A stretch of DNA of 64,000 nucleotides, taken from contig NC_015151.1 in the NCBI RefSeq assembly GCF_000190315.1, positions 310,001 through 374,000 of the forward strand, in the 5' to 3' direction. This document shows, piece by piece, positions 8,192 through 17,877 of the stretch (positions are counted from its first letter, which is position 1; each line of letters opens with the position of its first letter). The notes under the pieces are model-generated. The model saw only the letters and a list, made by a program, of their open reading frames with translations. It was not told the origin of the DNA and searched no databases. The translations under genes and the position numbers were made by a program. This stretch comes from Vulcanisaeta moutnovskia 768-28 (GTDB lineage Archaea > Thermoproteota > Thermoprotei > Thermoproteales > Thermocladiaceae).

Positions 8192-9076
8192 GTGTCTGCA
8201 GTTCTTTTTGATAATGTTACTAAGAGGTTTGGGCGTATTGTGGCTGTTGAGGATGTTTACCTCGAGGTTCCTGAGGGTAAGATAGTGGTTCTCGTTGGTC
8301 CTAATGGCGCAGGTAAGACTACACTTCTTAGGCTTGCTGCTGGTATATTGGTTCCTGACAGTGGGCGGATCCTTATTTATGGCTATGGGTCAACCGATGT
8401 TAGGGCTAAGAGGAGGATTGGGTTTATGACCCCCATGGACCGTGGTGTTTACTGGAGGATAACAGCCATGGATAACCTGGTGTTCTTCGGCACATTATAT
8501 GGCTTATCACTTAGGGAGGCTAGGGCAAGAGCCAAGAAATTGCTTGAGGAATTGGGACTGGGTGAGAGGATTAATGATTGGGTCGCAACATATAGTACGG
8601 GTATGATGAGGAGGCTCGAGATAGCCAGAACATTAATGCATGACCCAGACGTACTGTTGCTTGATGAGCCAACGAGCGGCATCGACATCGATGCTAAGCA
8701 TAGCATACTTAGTTTCATTAAGGGCCTTAGGGGTAGGAAAACAGTTATCCTGGCTTCTCATGATCCTCAGGAGATTGAGTTGGCCGACATGGTTATTTAC
8801 ATAAATAGGAGGATCCTCAATGAGGCTCCAGCCCTTAAGGTCGTTAAAGTTCTCGTTAAGGGTTCTGTGGATGGACTTAGTGGCTTTAATGTTGAGAGTG
8901 TTGGTGGTGATGAGTATGTAATAGTCACGACGATTGATAAGTTTAATGAATTGATGGGTAGGTTAGCAATGAGTGATGGTAGGGTTAGGGTTATGGATAT
9001 TGATGTTGAGGTGGCTGTTGCTGAGGGAAATGCAAGGAGGATGGAGAGGATCATGAGGAGGAGTGGGTGGTCATAA
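8192..9076 (+). CDS. ABC-2-type transporter ATP-binding protein
   Basis: Nucleotide-binding subunit of an ABC-2 export system. Walker A is GPNGAGKTT (about 36-44), the degenerate signature is YSTGMMRRLEIART, Walker B is VLLLDEPTSGID, and the switch histidine is in LASHD. After about residue 215 there is an accessory C-terminal domain of roughly 75 residues, common in DrrA/CcmA-like members. The GTG at 8192 is the first start after an in-frame stop. The stop TAA overlaps the ATG of the permease gene by one base, so the two are translationally coupled. The substrate is unknown: drug, lipid or polysaccharide are all possible. Confidence 0.9.
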   Translation: MSAVLFDNVTKRFGRIVAVEDVYLEVPEGKIVVLVGPNGAGKTTLLRLAAGILVPDSGRILIYGYGSTDVRAKRRIGFMTPMDRGVYWRITAMDNLVFFGTLYGLSLREARARAKKLLEELGLGERINDWVATYSTGMMRRLEIARTLMHDPDVLLLDEPTSGIDIDAKHSILSFIKGLRGRKTVILASHDPQEIELADMVIYINRRILNEAPALKVVKVLVKGSVDGLSGFNVESVGGDEYVIVTTIDKFNELMGRLAMSDGRVRVMDIDVEVAVAEGNARRMERIMRRSGWS

Positions 9077-9873
9077 TGGGTGTGATTGACAGATTATATG
9101 GTTTTATTGTGATTAGGGGCTGGAAGATGTGGATTTCGTATAAGACGCAGGTTGCATTAACAATGATTAATTGGGTTATTCCCGTATTTATCTATTTCTT
9201 CATCGGCATAACCCTTGGTTTTGGAAAATTAAGCGCTATTAAGAATTATACGGCTTTCATGGTTATCGGCACGGCATTCCAGGGCTACTTCTCCGCATCA
9301 GTTACCACATTGGCTGGTCGTATCAGAAATGAAGAGTTAATTGGAACCCTAGAATACCTAATAGCATCTCCATTGAGGCCCATGGCACTCATGATGTACA
9401 ATACTGTTTGGGGCCTAGTAATAAACTCAATTAGTGCTCTTCTAGTACTGCTAATTGGCCTTGGCCTCGGCATTACGTATAGGGCTAACTTATTGTCCTC
9501 GATAGTTTTCCTAATACTTTACCTAGCATCAATAATTGGACTTAACCTAATTGCCGGTGCCGTCGTATTGATTGTTAAGCAGGGAAACCCAATAGCCCTA
9601 TTCACCTCAGTAGCCTCGAATTTGCTTGGCGGAGTCGTATTCCCAATTTCAGTATTACCGACCTGGCTCCAGTACATAAGCTACTCGCTATCTCTAACCT
9701 GGGCATTGTCAGGACTTAGGGGTGCTATGCTCTATGGATACAGTATCCCCAAACTCCTTAATTACCTATGGCCATTGGCTGTCTTGGCAGTAATATACAT
9801 AGTGATTGGTGTTGCTCTGTCTAGTTATGCCTTCATGAAGATACTTAAAGAGGGTTCAGTACATATGTATTAA
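9076..9873 (+). CDS. ABC-2-type transporter permease
   Basis: Integral membrane subunit paired with the preceding ATPase. About six transmembrane segments are visible, the first near residues 28-48. The cytoplasmic coupling region RIRNEELIGTLEYLIASPLRP is the hallmark of ABC-2 permeases. The start is taken as the ATG at 9076, which overlaps the ATPase stop; a GTG at 9067 is also in frame. It stands as a two-gene exporter with no visible substrate clue. Confidence 0.88.
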   Translation: MGVIDRLYGFIVIRGWKMWISYKTQVALTMINWVIPVFIYFFIGITLGFGKLSAIKNYTAFMVIGTAFQGYFSASVTTLAGRIRNEELIGTLEYLIASPLRPMALMMYNTVWGLVINSISALLVLLIGLGLGITYRANLLSSIVFLILYLASIIGLNLIAGAVVLIVKQGNPIALFTSVASNLLGGVVFPISVLPTWLQYISYSLSLTWALSGLRGAMLYGYSIPKLLNYLWPLAVLAVIYIVIGVALSSYAFMKILKEGSVHMY

Positions 9874-9896
9874 GTCGCCCTTAATCCTGTGTAAGA

Positions 9897-11084
9897 TTAT
9901 ACCTGGGAAGACCTATCATCATAATGCCTAAAGAATATATAGTAAAGTATTGGATCGAGTAATGCTATGCCGCCTCCCAGGACCATTGATAATGAGAATT
10001 CTGCATAATTCATTAGTAACCCGGCAATCGTGCTGCCTAAACCATATGGGACTCTGCGTGCAAGTCCTGTGATTGATAGACCCCGGGCCCTCTCATTCTC
10101 ATCCATTAAGTCCATGGAAAGCGATTGACGTAGAGGTATTGTTATTGTGTATAGCGTGACTCTAATTACATAAAGCACGGCATCAATCATGAAGACCGGC
10201 ATTAATGCCATTACAATAAATAGGAATACGGAGATGGATCTAAGTATGGATATCGCCCTAACACGACCCATGAAGACCTCAATTCTTCTAGCCATTAGTG
10301 TGAGGATTATCGAGACAACATAGGATGCGGTATATACCTCGTTAATCTCAATCTCACTTGCATTCAGGAATAATCTGAACCATAATGGTAGTAATGGTGT
10401 AACCATACCAAGACCTAGGCTACCCAGCGATCCTGCTATTGCTATCCTCGTTATCGGCTTTGACGATCTTCTCGGAAGAATGTCGTTAATACTGAGAGAC
10501 TTAATCCTGGGCTTATCCCTACTGATTAAGACAAGCAACATTAATGATATAATACTTAATACGAGGGATATCCTGAAAAGCACTAGGTCACTAAATCCAA
10601 GGCTTAGTATTGCATATGATATTAGGGAACCCAGTAATGAAGAGAGTAGTGATATTGATGTTGTGAGGCTGAATATCCTTGTCCTCTCATTTAACTCGGT
10701 ATTGTCAGCAAGTAAAGATGTTTGTAATGGGGTAACGGGACCACCGCCAGCCCCACCACCCCCCATGCTTCCCGTTGTTGTTCCAAATACTGATGTTAAG
10801 AATAGTAATACCTTATTATTCGTTATACTGAAGATTACCATAGATATTATAAATAAACTCGACATAATAATCAATGCATCCCTCCTACCTATCATATCAC
10901 CGAGAAAACCTGAAATTAGTACCAGTATTGCTGAGGATATTGTGGCTACGAGGAAGTAAAGCCCTATAATCACGGCAGAGAATCCAATAGACTTTAAGTA
11001 CAGTGGTACTATAAATGTTAAGTATCCAAAAGCCAAGCTCCTAATCGCTCTAGACGCTATTAATAGGACAGCATTCCTACGCAT
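9897..11084 (-). CDS. MFS transporter with a glycine-rich loop
   Basis: A 395-aa, 12-helix major facilitator protein. The first cytoplasmic loop has LGDMIGRRDALI, close to the MFS A motif, and the second half has an equivalent loop. Around residues 107-115, between helices 4 and 5, is the run SMGGGGAGGGP, followed by TSLLADNTELNERTRIF, the usual charged loop of efflux members. The glycine run is unusual and would give a flexible or tightly packed turn. Substrate unknown. The gene converges on the ABC exporter with 23 nt between the stops. Confidence 0.85.
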   Translation of the reverse strand: MRRNAVLLIASRAIRSLAFGYLTFIVPLYLKSIGFSAVIIGLYFLVATISSAILVLISGFLGDMIGRRDALIIMSSLFIISMVIFSITNNKVLLFLTSVFGTTTGSMGGGGAGGGPVTPLQTSLLADNTELNERTRIFSLTTSISLLSSLLGSLISYAILSLGFSDLVLFRISLVLSIISLMLLVLISRDKPRIKSLSINDILPRRSSKPITRIAIAGSLGSLGLGMVTPLLPLWFRLFLNASEIEINEVYTASYVVSIILTLMARRIEVFMGRVRAISILRSISVFLFIVMALMPVFMIDAVLYVIRVTLYTITIPLRQSLSMDLMDENERARGLSITGLARRVPYGLGSTIAGLLMNYAEFSLSMVLGGGIALLDPILYYIFFRHYDDRSSQV

Positions 11085-11122
11085 TCAGTATTACATGTAA
11101 GTAGCACGTATTAAAGGAGTGC

Positions 11123-11881
11123 TTAATCGCATGCCGTGCACTCGCCGCCGTCAATAACAATCGTATGTCCCGTTATGAATGATGAATCATCACTAAGCAG
11201 GAAAATAACGGCCCTAGCAACATCTTCAGGACTACCTAACCTACCCATGGGTATGTAGTTAATTAATCTCCGAGCCTCGTCACTGCCTAACCAATTAACC
11301 CACCCGGTCTCAATACTTCCAAGGACCACTGCGTTCACCCTAATTCTTGGCGATAGCGATAGCGCCATGGACTTTGTGAGGGCTATTATTCCAGACTTAG
11401 CGACCAGGTAGGGTATGCCAGTAACATCACCAGTCCTTGCCGTTATTGATGAAATATTGACTATCGACCCGCCATTCACCATTAATTCAATACCAAATTT
11501 ACTACATAGGAATGTGCCCTTCAGATCAACATTAATGACCTCTTCGAAATCGCTCCAGGTTATTTCATGAAATCTCTTGTTCCAGGTAGTTGCGGAACCG
11601 TGGCCAGCATTGTTGACTATCCCGTGTAGTACTCCGTAATCTTTCTTAATTAATTCAAACATTGTTCTGACCTCATCCTCCCTGGATACATCAGCCCTAA
11701 TTATGGCCGCATCGAAGCCATTCCTCTTTAGTTCAAGCATTAATTCCTCGGCCTCCTTGGCTGAAGACCTGTAGTTTATTATCACCCTGGCTCCCTCCTC
11801 AGCGATTGCCCTGGCTATAGCCCTGCCAATGCCCCTGGAAGCACCCGTAACTAATATCACCCTATCCCTGAGCCTACCCAT
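11123..11881 (-). CDS. Short-chain dehydrogenase/reductase (FabG-like)
   Basis: NAD(P)-dependent oxidoreductase of the classical SDR family. The cofactor loop TGASRGIG starts about residue 12. NNAG follows strand 4. The catalytic triad is visible as the serine in NISSITA and the pair YLVAK, and the C-terminal GHTIVIDGG is typical of 3-oxoacyl reductases and glucose-type dehydrogenases. It ends in an unusual ECTACD tail. The ATG at 11881 puts the first strand at the usual distance from the N-terminus. An ATG at 11914 would add 11 residues and lies 11 nt after the upstream nucleotidyltransferase gene. Substrate not assignable. Confidence 0.85.
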   Translation of the reverse strand: MGRLRDRVILVTGASRGIGRAIARAIAEEGARVIINYRSSAKEAEELMLELKRNGFDAAIIRADVSREDEVRTMFELIKKDYGVLHGIVNNAGHGSATTWNKRFHEITWSDFEEVINVDLKGTFLCSKFGIELMVNGGSIVNISSITARTGDVTGIPYLVAKSGIIALTKSMALSLSPRIRVNAVVLGSIETGWVNWLGSDEARRLINYIPMGRLGSPEDVARAVIFLLSDDSSFITGHTIVIDGGECTACD

Positions 11882-11925
11882 TATTGACTTATTGACTACC
11901 TGCGGTAAAAACATTACTCTCTTTC

Positions 11926-12708
11926 TTACTTTTCCTGGTACCTTCTGTATCTCTCCTCTATTGCTCTTCTTATTTCATTCAGTTTATCAAGAACGCCCTC
12001 ACGCCAAGCCCTATCAACCAGGTAATTCCAATCTATACTGCCCCACTGGGCAGCCAGAACCGCCGCAGCTCTCTCGCAATCGGCATCTGAGGACCAATAA
12101 ACACAAGCGTTTAGGCTAGTTACTGCATTGTCCTCCGGTGACTCAATATAAACATGCCCATTATCTACTCTCAATACTTTGACCCTACCCACGTAGGTCA
12201 CGCCGACTATGTCCAGGGCTAATACACCAAAGTAATCACTAACCCACACCCTACCCTCCCTCCTCGCGTTTATGTGATTCAACTCCTCATAAAGTATGCC
12301 CATGGCTCTCTCCGAATCCCTAGAATCAATAATTACGTCGACATCCCCAGTCCTATAAACGCCACCACTATAGAGCTCCGTGGCGAAACCACCAACAATG
12401 ATGATCCTACCCGCACCCTCAGACTCAAGCCTACTATTAACCCTCGCCAAAAAGTTCAATAATGAACTTCCCTGCCCACCATCAACCCTAATACTCATTA
12501 ATGAACAATTATCATTAACACAATTAATGAGGTAACGGGTGAATAATGACCAATCATTAATAATTAAATAATCATTAGCGATTTGCACGCTCCTCCTTGA
12601 CATAATGGCGCGTGACAAGTCAATTATCATTTCAAGTCTCTCTCTGGCTCGGTCTGGAGGCAGCCTACGTGCGCCTCTCCTGTTAAATATTGACCTGATA
12701 CTACGCAT
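11926..12708 (-). CDS. Nucleotidyltransferase-fold protein
   Basis: The central part reads IIIVGGFATELYSGGVYRTGDVDVIID, the GG...D.D signature of the pol-beta/MNT nucleotidyltransferase superfamily. It is followed by a short helical segment and strands carrying LALDIVGV, whose Asp could be the third metal ligand. An N-terminal helical region of about 85 residues is Arg-rich, and the C-terminus is helical and highly charged. It could be the toxin-like half of an MNT/HEPN pair or an independent enzyme; no HEPN partner is next to it. It lies 11 nt upstream of the longer possible SDR start, so the two are probably co-transcribed. Confidence 0.6.
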   Translation of the reverse strand: MRSIRSIFNRRGARRLPPDRARERLEMIIDLSRAIMSRRSVQIANDYLIINDWSLFTRYLINCVNDNCSLMSIRVDGGQGSSLLNFLARVNSRLESEGAGRIIIVGGFATELYSGGVYRTGDVDVIIDSRDSERAMGILYEELNHINARREGRVWVSDYFGVLALDIVGVTYVGRVKVLRVDNGHVYIESPEDNAVTSLNACVYWSSDADCERAAAVLAAQWGSIDWNYLVDRAWREGVLDKLNEIRRAIEERYRRYQEK

Positions 12709-12800
12709 TATAGTATCACTATAGTGGATTTGGGTAAGTAATAAAGCTGTGTTTCAACTGATCATGGAATTACTTATTAAGGGATTATTAATTAAGCACT

Positions 12801-13745
12801 ATGATGGACGCCGTATTATTAAGGAGAAACAAGAAGGATCCCAAGGAGGTTAGGGCTTGGCTTAGGGAAAGATTATCAAAACCTGGCATTATCATTGCCC
12901 CAGGGGCTTTCGATGCTTTCGTTGCCCTAATGATCCAACAACTTGGTTTCGAAGCTCTCTACGTCTCCGGTGCGGCCTTCAGCAGCTCCCTGGGCCTGCC
13001 CGACCTTGGTGTATTCACACTTGATGAGTTGGTTAGGTTTACTAAGTACATTATGGATGCCGTGGATATACCTATCATTGTTGATACGGACACTGGCTTT
13101 GGCGAGACACTTAATGTTGTTAGGACTGTTAGGGAGTTTGAGTCAATAGGGGCCTCTGCAATACAGATTGAGGATCAGGAATTACCCAAGAAGTGCGGCC
13201 ACTTGAGTGGTAAGCATGTGGTTCCTGCTGATGAAATGATTAAGAAAATTAGGGCGGCAGTTGAGACGAGGAGGGATGAGAACTTCTTAATCATTGCAAG
13301 GACGGATGCTCGCGGTACTTATGGACTTGATGAGGCTATTTGGAGGGCTCAGGCGTACGTCGAAGCTGGGGCGGATATAATATTTCCCGAGGCTCTCGAG
13401 AGTAAGGAGGAATTCAATAGATTCGCTAGGGAGGTTAGGGTGCCGTTGCTCGCCAATATGACCGAGTTTGGGAAGACGCCGTACATAACGGCTAAGGAGT
13501 TTGAGGAGATGGGTTATAAGATTGTTATATTCCCTGTAACGACCTTTAGGGTCGCCATGAAGGCTGTTAAGGATGCCTTAATAGAACTTAAGGAGAAGGG
13601 TACTCAGAAGGACTTGCTCAGTAGAATGATTAGTAGGCAGGAGCAGTACGAGGTTATTCATTACTGGGATTACGAGAATTGGGATAAAGAATTGAATGAA
13701 GAGGTCACCAAGAAATTCGCTGGCAAATTAAGATTGAAGCAATAA
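12801..13745 (+). CDS. Isocitrate lyase/PEP mutase family protein (2-methylisocitrate lyase-like)
   Basis: TIM-barrel lyase of the PrpB/carboxyphosphonoenolpyruvate mutase group. The pattern is APGAFDAF (early strand), YVSGAAFSSSLGLPD, VDTDTGFGETLNV with metal-binding Asp residues, IQIEDQELPKKCGHLSGK with the active-site loop KKCGH, and IARTDARGTYGLDEAI. These match 2-methylisocitrate lyase, which cleaves to pyruvate and succinate, better than oxaloacetate decarboxylase. Length (314 aa) is normal. An ATG pair opens the frame at 12801. It precedes the hydroxyacyl-CoA dehydrogenase fusion in the same direction with its own gap, and may link propionate-type or C4 metabolism. No methylcitrate synthase gene is in the window. 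Confidence 0.8.
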   Translation: MMDAVLLRRNKKDPKEVRAWLRERLSKPGIIIAPGAFDAFVALMIQQLGFEALYVSGAAFSSSLGLPDLGVFTLDELVRFTKYIMDAVDIPIIVDTDTGFGETLNVVRTVREFESIGASAIQIEDQELPKKCGHLSGKHVVPADEMIKKIRAAVETRRDENFLIIARTDARGTYGLDEAIWRAQAYVEAGADIIFPEALESKEEFNRFAREVRVPLLANMTEFGKTPYITAKEFEEMGYKIVIFPVTTFRVAMKAVKDALIELKEKGTQKDLLSRMISRQEQYEVIHYWDYENWDKELNEEVTKKFAGKLRLKQ

Positions 13746-13836
13746 ATTTCAATTTTAAATTATTATTCCCTAACGCAGTTAAAATGTTATCCCCCATGGT
13801 AATACTCATAAAGGAATTAATTCCATAAACTAATGT

Positions 13837-15828
13837 ATGTCCTCCAGCCTCAGCATTAGGAAGGTTGCAGTTCTTGGCGCAGGCACGATGGGTCATGGAA
13901 TCACTGAGGTATTCGCCATCGCTGGTTATGAGGTTAGGCTTATGGACATATCTGACGAGATACTTAGGAACGCATTAAATCGAATCAGAGACAGTCTAGA
14001 GAGATTAAGTAAAAGAGGTGAGTTGAAGGAAAGTGTTGATACGATATTATCGAGGATAACGACCACTACAAATATAGCAGCTGCCGTCGAAGGTGTTGAT
14101 TTCCTGGTTGAGGCTGTTCCTGAGAATGCCGAGCTGAAGAAGAACATATTTAGAGAAGCCGATAAGTACGCGCCGTCTCACGCAATATTCGCATCAAACA
14201 CAAGTACAATACCGATAACCGAACTTTCAGAGGCAACCTCTAGGCGTGATAAATTCATAGGGCTTCATTTCATGAACCCACCACCATTAATGAAGCTTGT
14301 GGAAATCACGAGAGGTAAATACACAAGTGATGAGACTGTAAATATCACAGTGCAACTAACCAGGTTTTTAAATAAGGAGCCTGTTGTTGTTAATAAGGAC
14401 GTACCTGGATTCATAGTTAATAGGGTCCTCTTTAGGGTTATGCTTGAGGCGTGTCGTGAGGTAATGCAGGAAGGGGTTAAAATAATTGATTTAGACGCGA
14501 TGGCCAGGAATGTACTTGGTCTACCGATGGGTCCCTTTGAATTACTTGATTACATAGGTCTTGACACAAGTCTCTTCATAGTTAAGGCCATGACTGAGAG
14601 AGGCTTTAGGGCTCATCCATGCCCATTACTTGAGGACTTAGTAAATAAGGGTAAACTTGGTGTTAAGTCCGGTGAAGGTTTCTATAAGTATCCGGGTCCT
14701 GGTCAGTATGTCAAGCCTAAAGTACTTCCTGATCAAGGGCTTGATTTGGATCCCGTTAAATTAATGGCGCCAGCAATTAACGAGTTAGCCTGGTTGGTTA
14801 GGGAGGGCGTAGCTAGTGTTGAGGATATTGATAAGAGTGTGAGGCTTGGGTTGAATTATCCATGGGGCTTAAGCGATCTCGCTGATGAAATAGGTATTGA
14901 TAATGTGGTTAGTGCCCTTCAGCATCTCAAGAACGTTAGTAATTGGGATGAGTATGAGCCAGACCCATTACTTACGGAATACGTTAAGTCAGGTAAATTA
15001 GGTAGGAAGAGTGGTGCTGGATTTAGGAACTATCCCGAGGTTGAGGTGAGAAAGTACGATGAGATACTACTAAGGATAGATCCGCCAGCCGCCTGGATCG
15101 TTTTTAATAAACCCGATAAGCTGAATGTATTAACACCTAGGATGGCCGATGAAATAGTAAATGCCCTAAGAGCCGTTGAGGATGATTCAAGGGTTAAGGT
15201 AGTAGTAATCACTGGTAACGGCCGAGCCTTCTGTGCTGGTGCTGACATCAATCAGTTCCAAAATTCATCGCCAATACAGATGTTTAAAGCCATGAGACAT
15301 TATCACTCAATGACCCTAGAAGTTGAGTATTACACGAAACCCGTGATTGCGGCCATAAACGGTTATGCCCTTGGTGGCGGTTTAGAAATAGCTATGGCCT
15401 GCGACATTAGGATAGCCTCCGAGGATGCGTTGGTTGGGCAACCTGAGATTAACCTAGGCATAATACCAGGTGCCGGCGGTACACAGAGACTGACGCGCTT
15501 AACGAACCTAGGAGTAAGTAAGGAACTAATACTAACGGGTAAACAAGTAAGTGCTAGGAAAGCTCTTGAATACGGCATAGTTAATAAGGTTACGCCTAAC
15601 CATGCGCTTGAGTTTGAGGTTAGGAGGTGGATTAAGGAATTGGCTTCTAAACCACCATTGACGCTCATGCTTGCCAAATATGCCGTAAACTACGGCTTTG
15701 AATCACCAATATGGAGCTCGCTAAACAATGAGGCAGCATTATTCGGTGTGGCAATATCGACGAAAGACTCACAGGAAGGTGTAAGGGCGTTCCTGGAAAA
15801 GAGGAAGCCTAAGTTTGTAGGTGAATAA
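13837..15828 (+). CDS. 3-hydroxyacyl-CoA dehydrogenase/enoyl-CoA hydratase fusion
   Basis: Bifunctional enzyme of 663 aa. The N-terminal dehydrogenase has the Rossmann motif VLGAGTMGHGI, the EAVPEN turn, NTSTIPIT, the catalytic FMNPPPLMKLVE region and two C-terminal dimerisation repeats (to about 390). The C-terminal crotonase domain (about 405-660) has the oxyanion-hole AFCAGADINQF, GGGLEIAMACD with the first catalytic Glu, and QPEINLGIIPGAGGTQR with the second. In Crenarchaeota such fusions act as crotonyl-CoA hydratase/(S)-3-hydroxybutyryl-CoA dehydrogenase in 4-hydroxybutyrate cycles, and equally in beta-oxidation. Assigning it to autotrophy here is inference. Both active sites look intact. 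Confidence 0.93.
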   Translation: MSSSLSIRKVAVLGAGTMGHGITEVFAIAGYEVRLMDISDEILRNALNRIRDSLERLSKRGELKESVDTILSRITTTTNIAAAVEGVDFLVEAVPENAELKKNIFREADKYAPSHAIFASNTSTIPITELSEATSRRDKFIGLHFMNPPPLMKLVEITRGKYTSDETVNITVQLTRFLNKEPVVVNKDVPGFIVNRVLFRVMLEACREVMQEGVKIIDLDAMARNVLGLPMGPFELLDYIGLDTSLFIVKAMTERGFRAHPCPLLEDLVNKGKLGVKSGEGFYKYPGPGQYVKPKVLPDQGLDLDPVKLMAPAINELAWLVREGVASVEDIDKSVRLGLNYPWGLSDLADEIGIDNVVSALQHLKNVSNWDEYEPDPLLTEYVKSGKLGRKSGAGFRNYPEVEVRKYDEILLRIDPPAAWIVFNKPDKLNVLTPRMADEIVNALRAVEDDSRVKVVVITGNGRAFCAGADINQFQNSSPIQMFKAMRHYHSMTLEVEYYTKPVIAAINGYALGGGLEIAMACDIRIASEDALVGQPEINLGIIPGAGGTQRLTRLTNLGVSKELILTGKQVSARKALEYGIVNKVTPNHALEFEVRRWIKELASKPPLTLMLAKYAVNYGFESPIWSSLNNEAALFGVAISTKDSQEGVRAFLEKRKPKFVGE

Positions 15829-15847
15829 CCATTAATTTAATTAGAGA

Positions 15848-16651
15848 TCACGGCTTAAAACCTGTGAATTTTCTCTCGCTAATAATTTCAATTAATACTA
15901 AAATCAGTATTGATATCATTAACGAAGCTGACGCATAACCTAATGCCATGGGCAGCCCATAAACCTCGTAGGAATACCAAATCAATATTGGCACTGGGTA
16001 CACATAATTAAAGAATGGTGGGTTGACTATGTAGTAAGCTAATATGACAATAGAACCAAACTCACTTATGGCCCTGCCCCAAGTCATCAGGAATGATGAT
16101 ACGAGCTCCCTGAATGTCATGGGAACCACGACATGGGCAAAGACACCCCATTGACTAAGTCCTAGGGTCAAGCCGGCGTATTCATAGGTTGGGTCCAACT
16201 CATCAAATACCTGTTTCATGGCACCGACGGCTATTGGTGCGGAAACCACGAAGTATGCAGCTACGAGGCCCCATATTGTATCTACGAGAGGTAACTTACG
16301 TATTATAGGTATTGGCGATATTGGTGAAACCAGTATTAGGATTGACAAACCAACTATTGTGTGCGGTATTGTTAATGGACTTAGCAATACCCCACTGACT
16401 ACGCTATCTATTGGCCTTGGTATTAACCTTCTGGATATGGCATAGGCAACAGGCGCCCCCAGGAGTAGATCTAGTGCTGCGGCTATAAATGCGCCGAGCA
16501 ATGTTACTACAACGCTCTCGATGAATAGACCGCTCATTAATGCCTTTAATAGGTATCCATAACCCTCATAGAGAAGGACTACAATAGGTAATAGCAGCAT
16601 AAGTGATATTAGAATTATGAAAGGCATAAACATATGCCTTGTGCTATCCAA
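15848..16651 (-). CDS. wtpB: Tungstate/molybdate ABC transporter permease
   Basis: A 267-aa inner-membrane permease with about six helices and the binding-protein-dependent transport EAA loop, visible as YEYAGLTLGLSQWGVFAHVVVP. It is 12 nt downstream of a WtpA-like binding protein gene, which sets the substrate as an oxyanion. The end, SERKFTGFKP, is short and cytoplasmic. The ATPase expected to complete the transporter (WtpC/ModC) is not adjacent and must be elsewhere. Confidence 0.8.
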   Translation of the reverse strand: MDSTRHMFMPFIILISLMLLLPIVVLLYEGYGYLLKALMSGLFIESVVVTLLGAFIAAALDLLLGAPVAYAISRRLIPRPIDSVVSGVLLSPLTIPHTIVGLSILILVSPISPIPIIRKLPLVDTIWGLVAAYFVVSAPIAVGAMKQVFDELDPTYEYAGLTLGLSQWGVFAHVVVPMTFRELVSSFLMTWGRAISEFGSIVILAYYIVNPPFFNYVYPVPILIWYSYEVYGLPMALGYASASLMISILILVLIEIISERKFTGFKP

Positions 16652-16663
16652 TAATAATCACCA

Positions 16664-17770
16664 TTAGCCACCATATGCCAATAACGAAGAATTCGCAAAG
16701 GCCCTAATTAATGGTGGTGCATTGCTTAAGTTGCCATAAAATAATGCTGGTGTTAACGGTTGTATGCCAAGGCTTTCCATGAGCTCATGACCACTCGGCG
16801 ATATTAGGTAAAGTATCACTTCTACTGCCAATTCCTTATCAGGTGCCTGGTTAGGTATTGTCACAGCTAATTGAATGGGCGTTCCCCTAGCAACAATATT
16901 AGAACCTCCAACCACAATCGTAACACTGGCTTTGCTATAAAAGCTTGAGTATTGTGGCGAACCGAGATTGACCTGTGGTGGTAATGGAAAATACGGTATA
17001 TTAACGCTCACGGCAGATGATTTGTAAATAGCTATGTCAAACCAAACCTTACCTGACTCAACAGGGCCGAATAACTCACTGCCTGCGAGAACCTCGTATA
17101 CATTACCCGTGGAATTTGCCTGATTAAACAGATTAACGTAGTAATCCTTACCCAAGCCCCAATATATTCCAGTGAGTTGTAGAACCATGAGCGCCCTATA
17201 CCCCTCAGGATCAGTGTTTGGGTTGGACATCCCTATGGCGTAGGCTCCGTATTCATGAGCCATGTTAAAGGTTTCATTTGAGAATATTAGGTTTAGGAAT
17301 TCCCTGGTTATTACCATAGCCTCTGCATAATTCCCGGACCTTAACGCTGACCACTCAGCATTGGTTAGGTTATTAACCACATTTAATAATGGCTTAGGTA
17401 AGTTGGGTGAGTACGCTATTACCATTTGATCACCTGCTATGGCTATGTACCAACTAGTTATGTTGCTTGGATATAATAGGGAGGTTAGTATGTATGGATC
17501 TATACTTGCATATATTGAATAGCCGCTTGGATTTAGGATTACCTGACGGGCAGCCTGTACAGAACCCATCCCGGTCACCACGGTATTTATGCCCAACTTC
17601 TCACCAGCATCTCGAAACAACGATGCATATAGAGACGCCGTTATTACACTTAGGGTTTGGCTCGTTTTCATGGTATGTGCTGGGTGCGTTACTGTTGGTA
17701 TTGAGTATCCCAAGGTTAGCCCTATAATTAACGATATCAGTATTGAGCCGACGATACTTAACCTCATCAA
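16664..17770 (-). CDS. wtpA: Tungstate/molybdate-binding lipoprotein or anchored protein (WtpA-like)
   Basis: Extracellular oxyanion-binding subunit. An N-terminal hydrophobic segment (about 6-24) acts as signal or anchor. The mature part begins with strand LSVITASLYASLFRDAG and the ...GMGSVQAARQV, FGPVESGKVWFD and YKSSAVSVNIPYFPLPPQVNLG segments that are typical of the WtpA/ModA family. The C-terminus GYQPLTPA-type helix (IQPLTPALFYG) is also characteristic. There is no lipobox cysteine, so a transmembrane anchor is more likely. Tungsten or molybdenum uptake fits a metabolism with pterin-dependent oxidoreductases; no such enzyme is in this window. Confidence 0.75.
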   Translation of the reverse strand: MMRLSIVGSILISLIIGLTLGYSIPTVTHPAHTMKTSQTLSVITASLYASLFRDAGEKLGINTVVTGMGSVQAARQVILNPSGYSIYASIDPYILTSLLYPSNITSWYIAIAGDQMVIAYSPNLPKPLLNVVNNLTNAEWSALRSGNYAEAMVITREFLNLIFSNETFNMAHEYGAYAIGMSNPNTDPEGYRALMVLQLTGIYWGLGKDYYVNLFNQANSTGNVYEVLAGSELFGPVESGKVWFDIAIYKSSAVSVNIPYFPLPPQVNLGSPQYSSFYSKASVTIVVGGSNIVARGTPIQLAVTIPNQAPDKELAVEVILYLISPSGHELMESLGIQPLTPALFYGNLSNAPPLIRAFANSSLLAYGG

Positions 17771-17877
17771 CTGACCCTTTAACTAATACGTCTATTTAAG
17801 TCTCTCGATGCATCTATTTAAGCCGTGAATAGTTCATTAAGTAATTTAAATTCTAAAATTTCTATGTTAGTGCCTAA

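Noticed and set aside
9285-9473. Small minus-strand frame opposite the ABC-2 permease
   Set aside because: Antisense to a clear transmembrane coding region, with no promoter or family signal.
10480-10959. 159-codon plus-strand frame opposite the glycine-rich MFS gene
   Set aside because: Entirely antisense to a real membrane protein gene; its proline run simply mirrors the glycine run.
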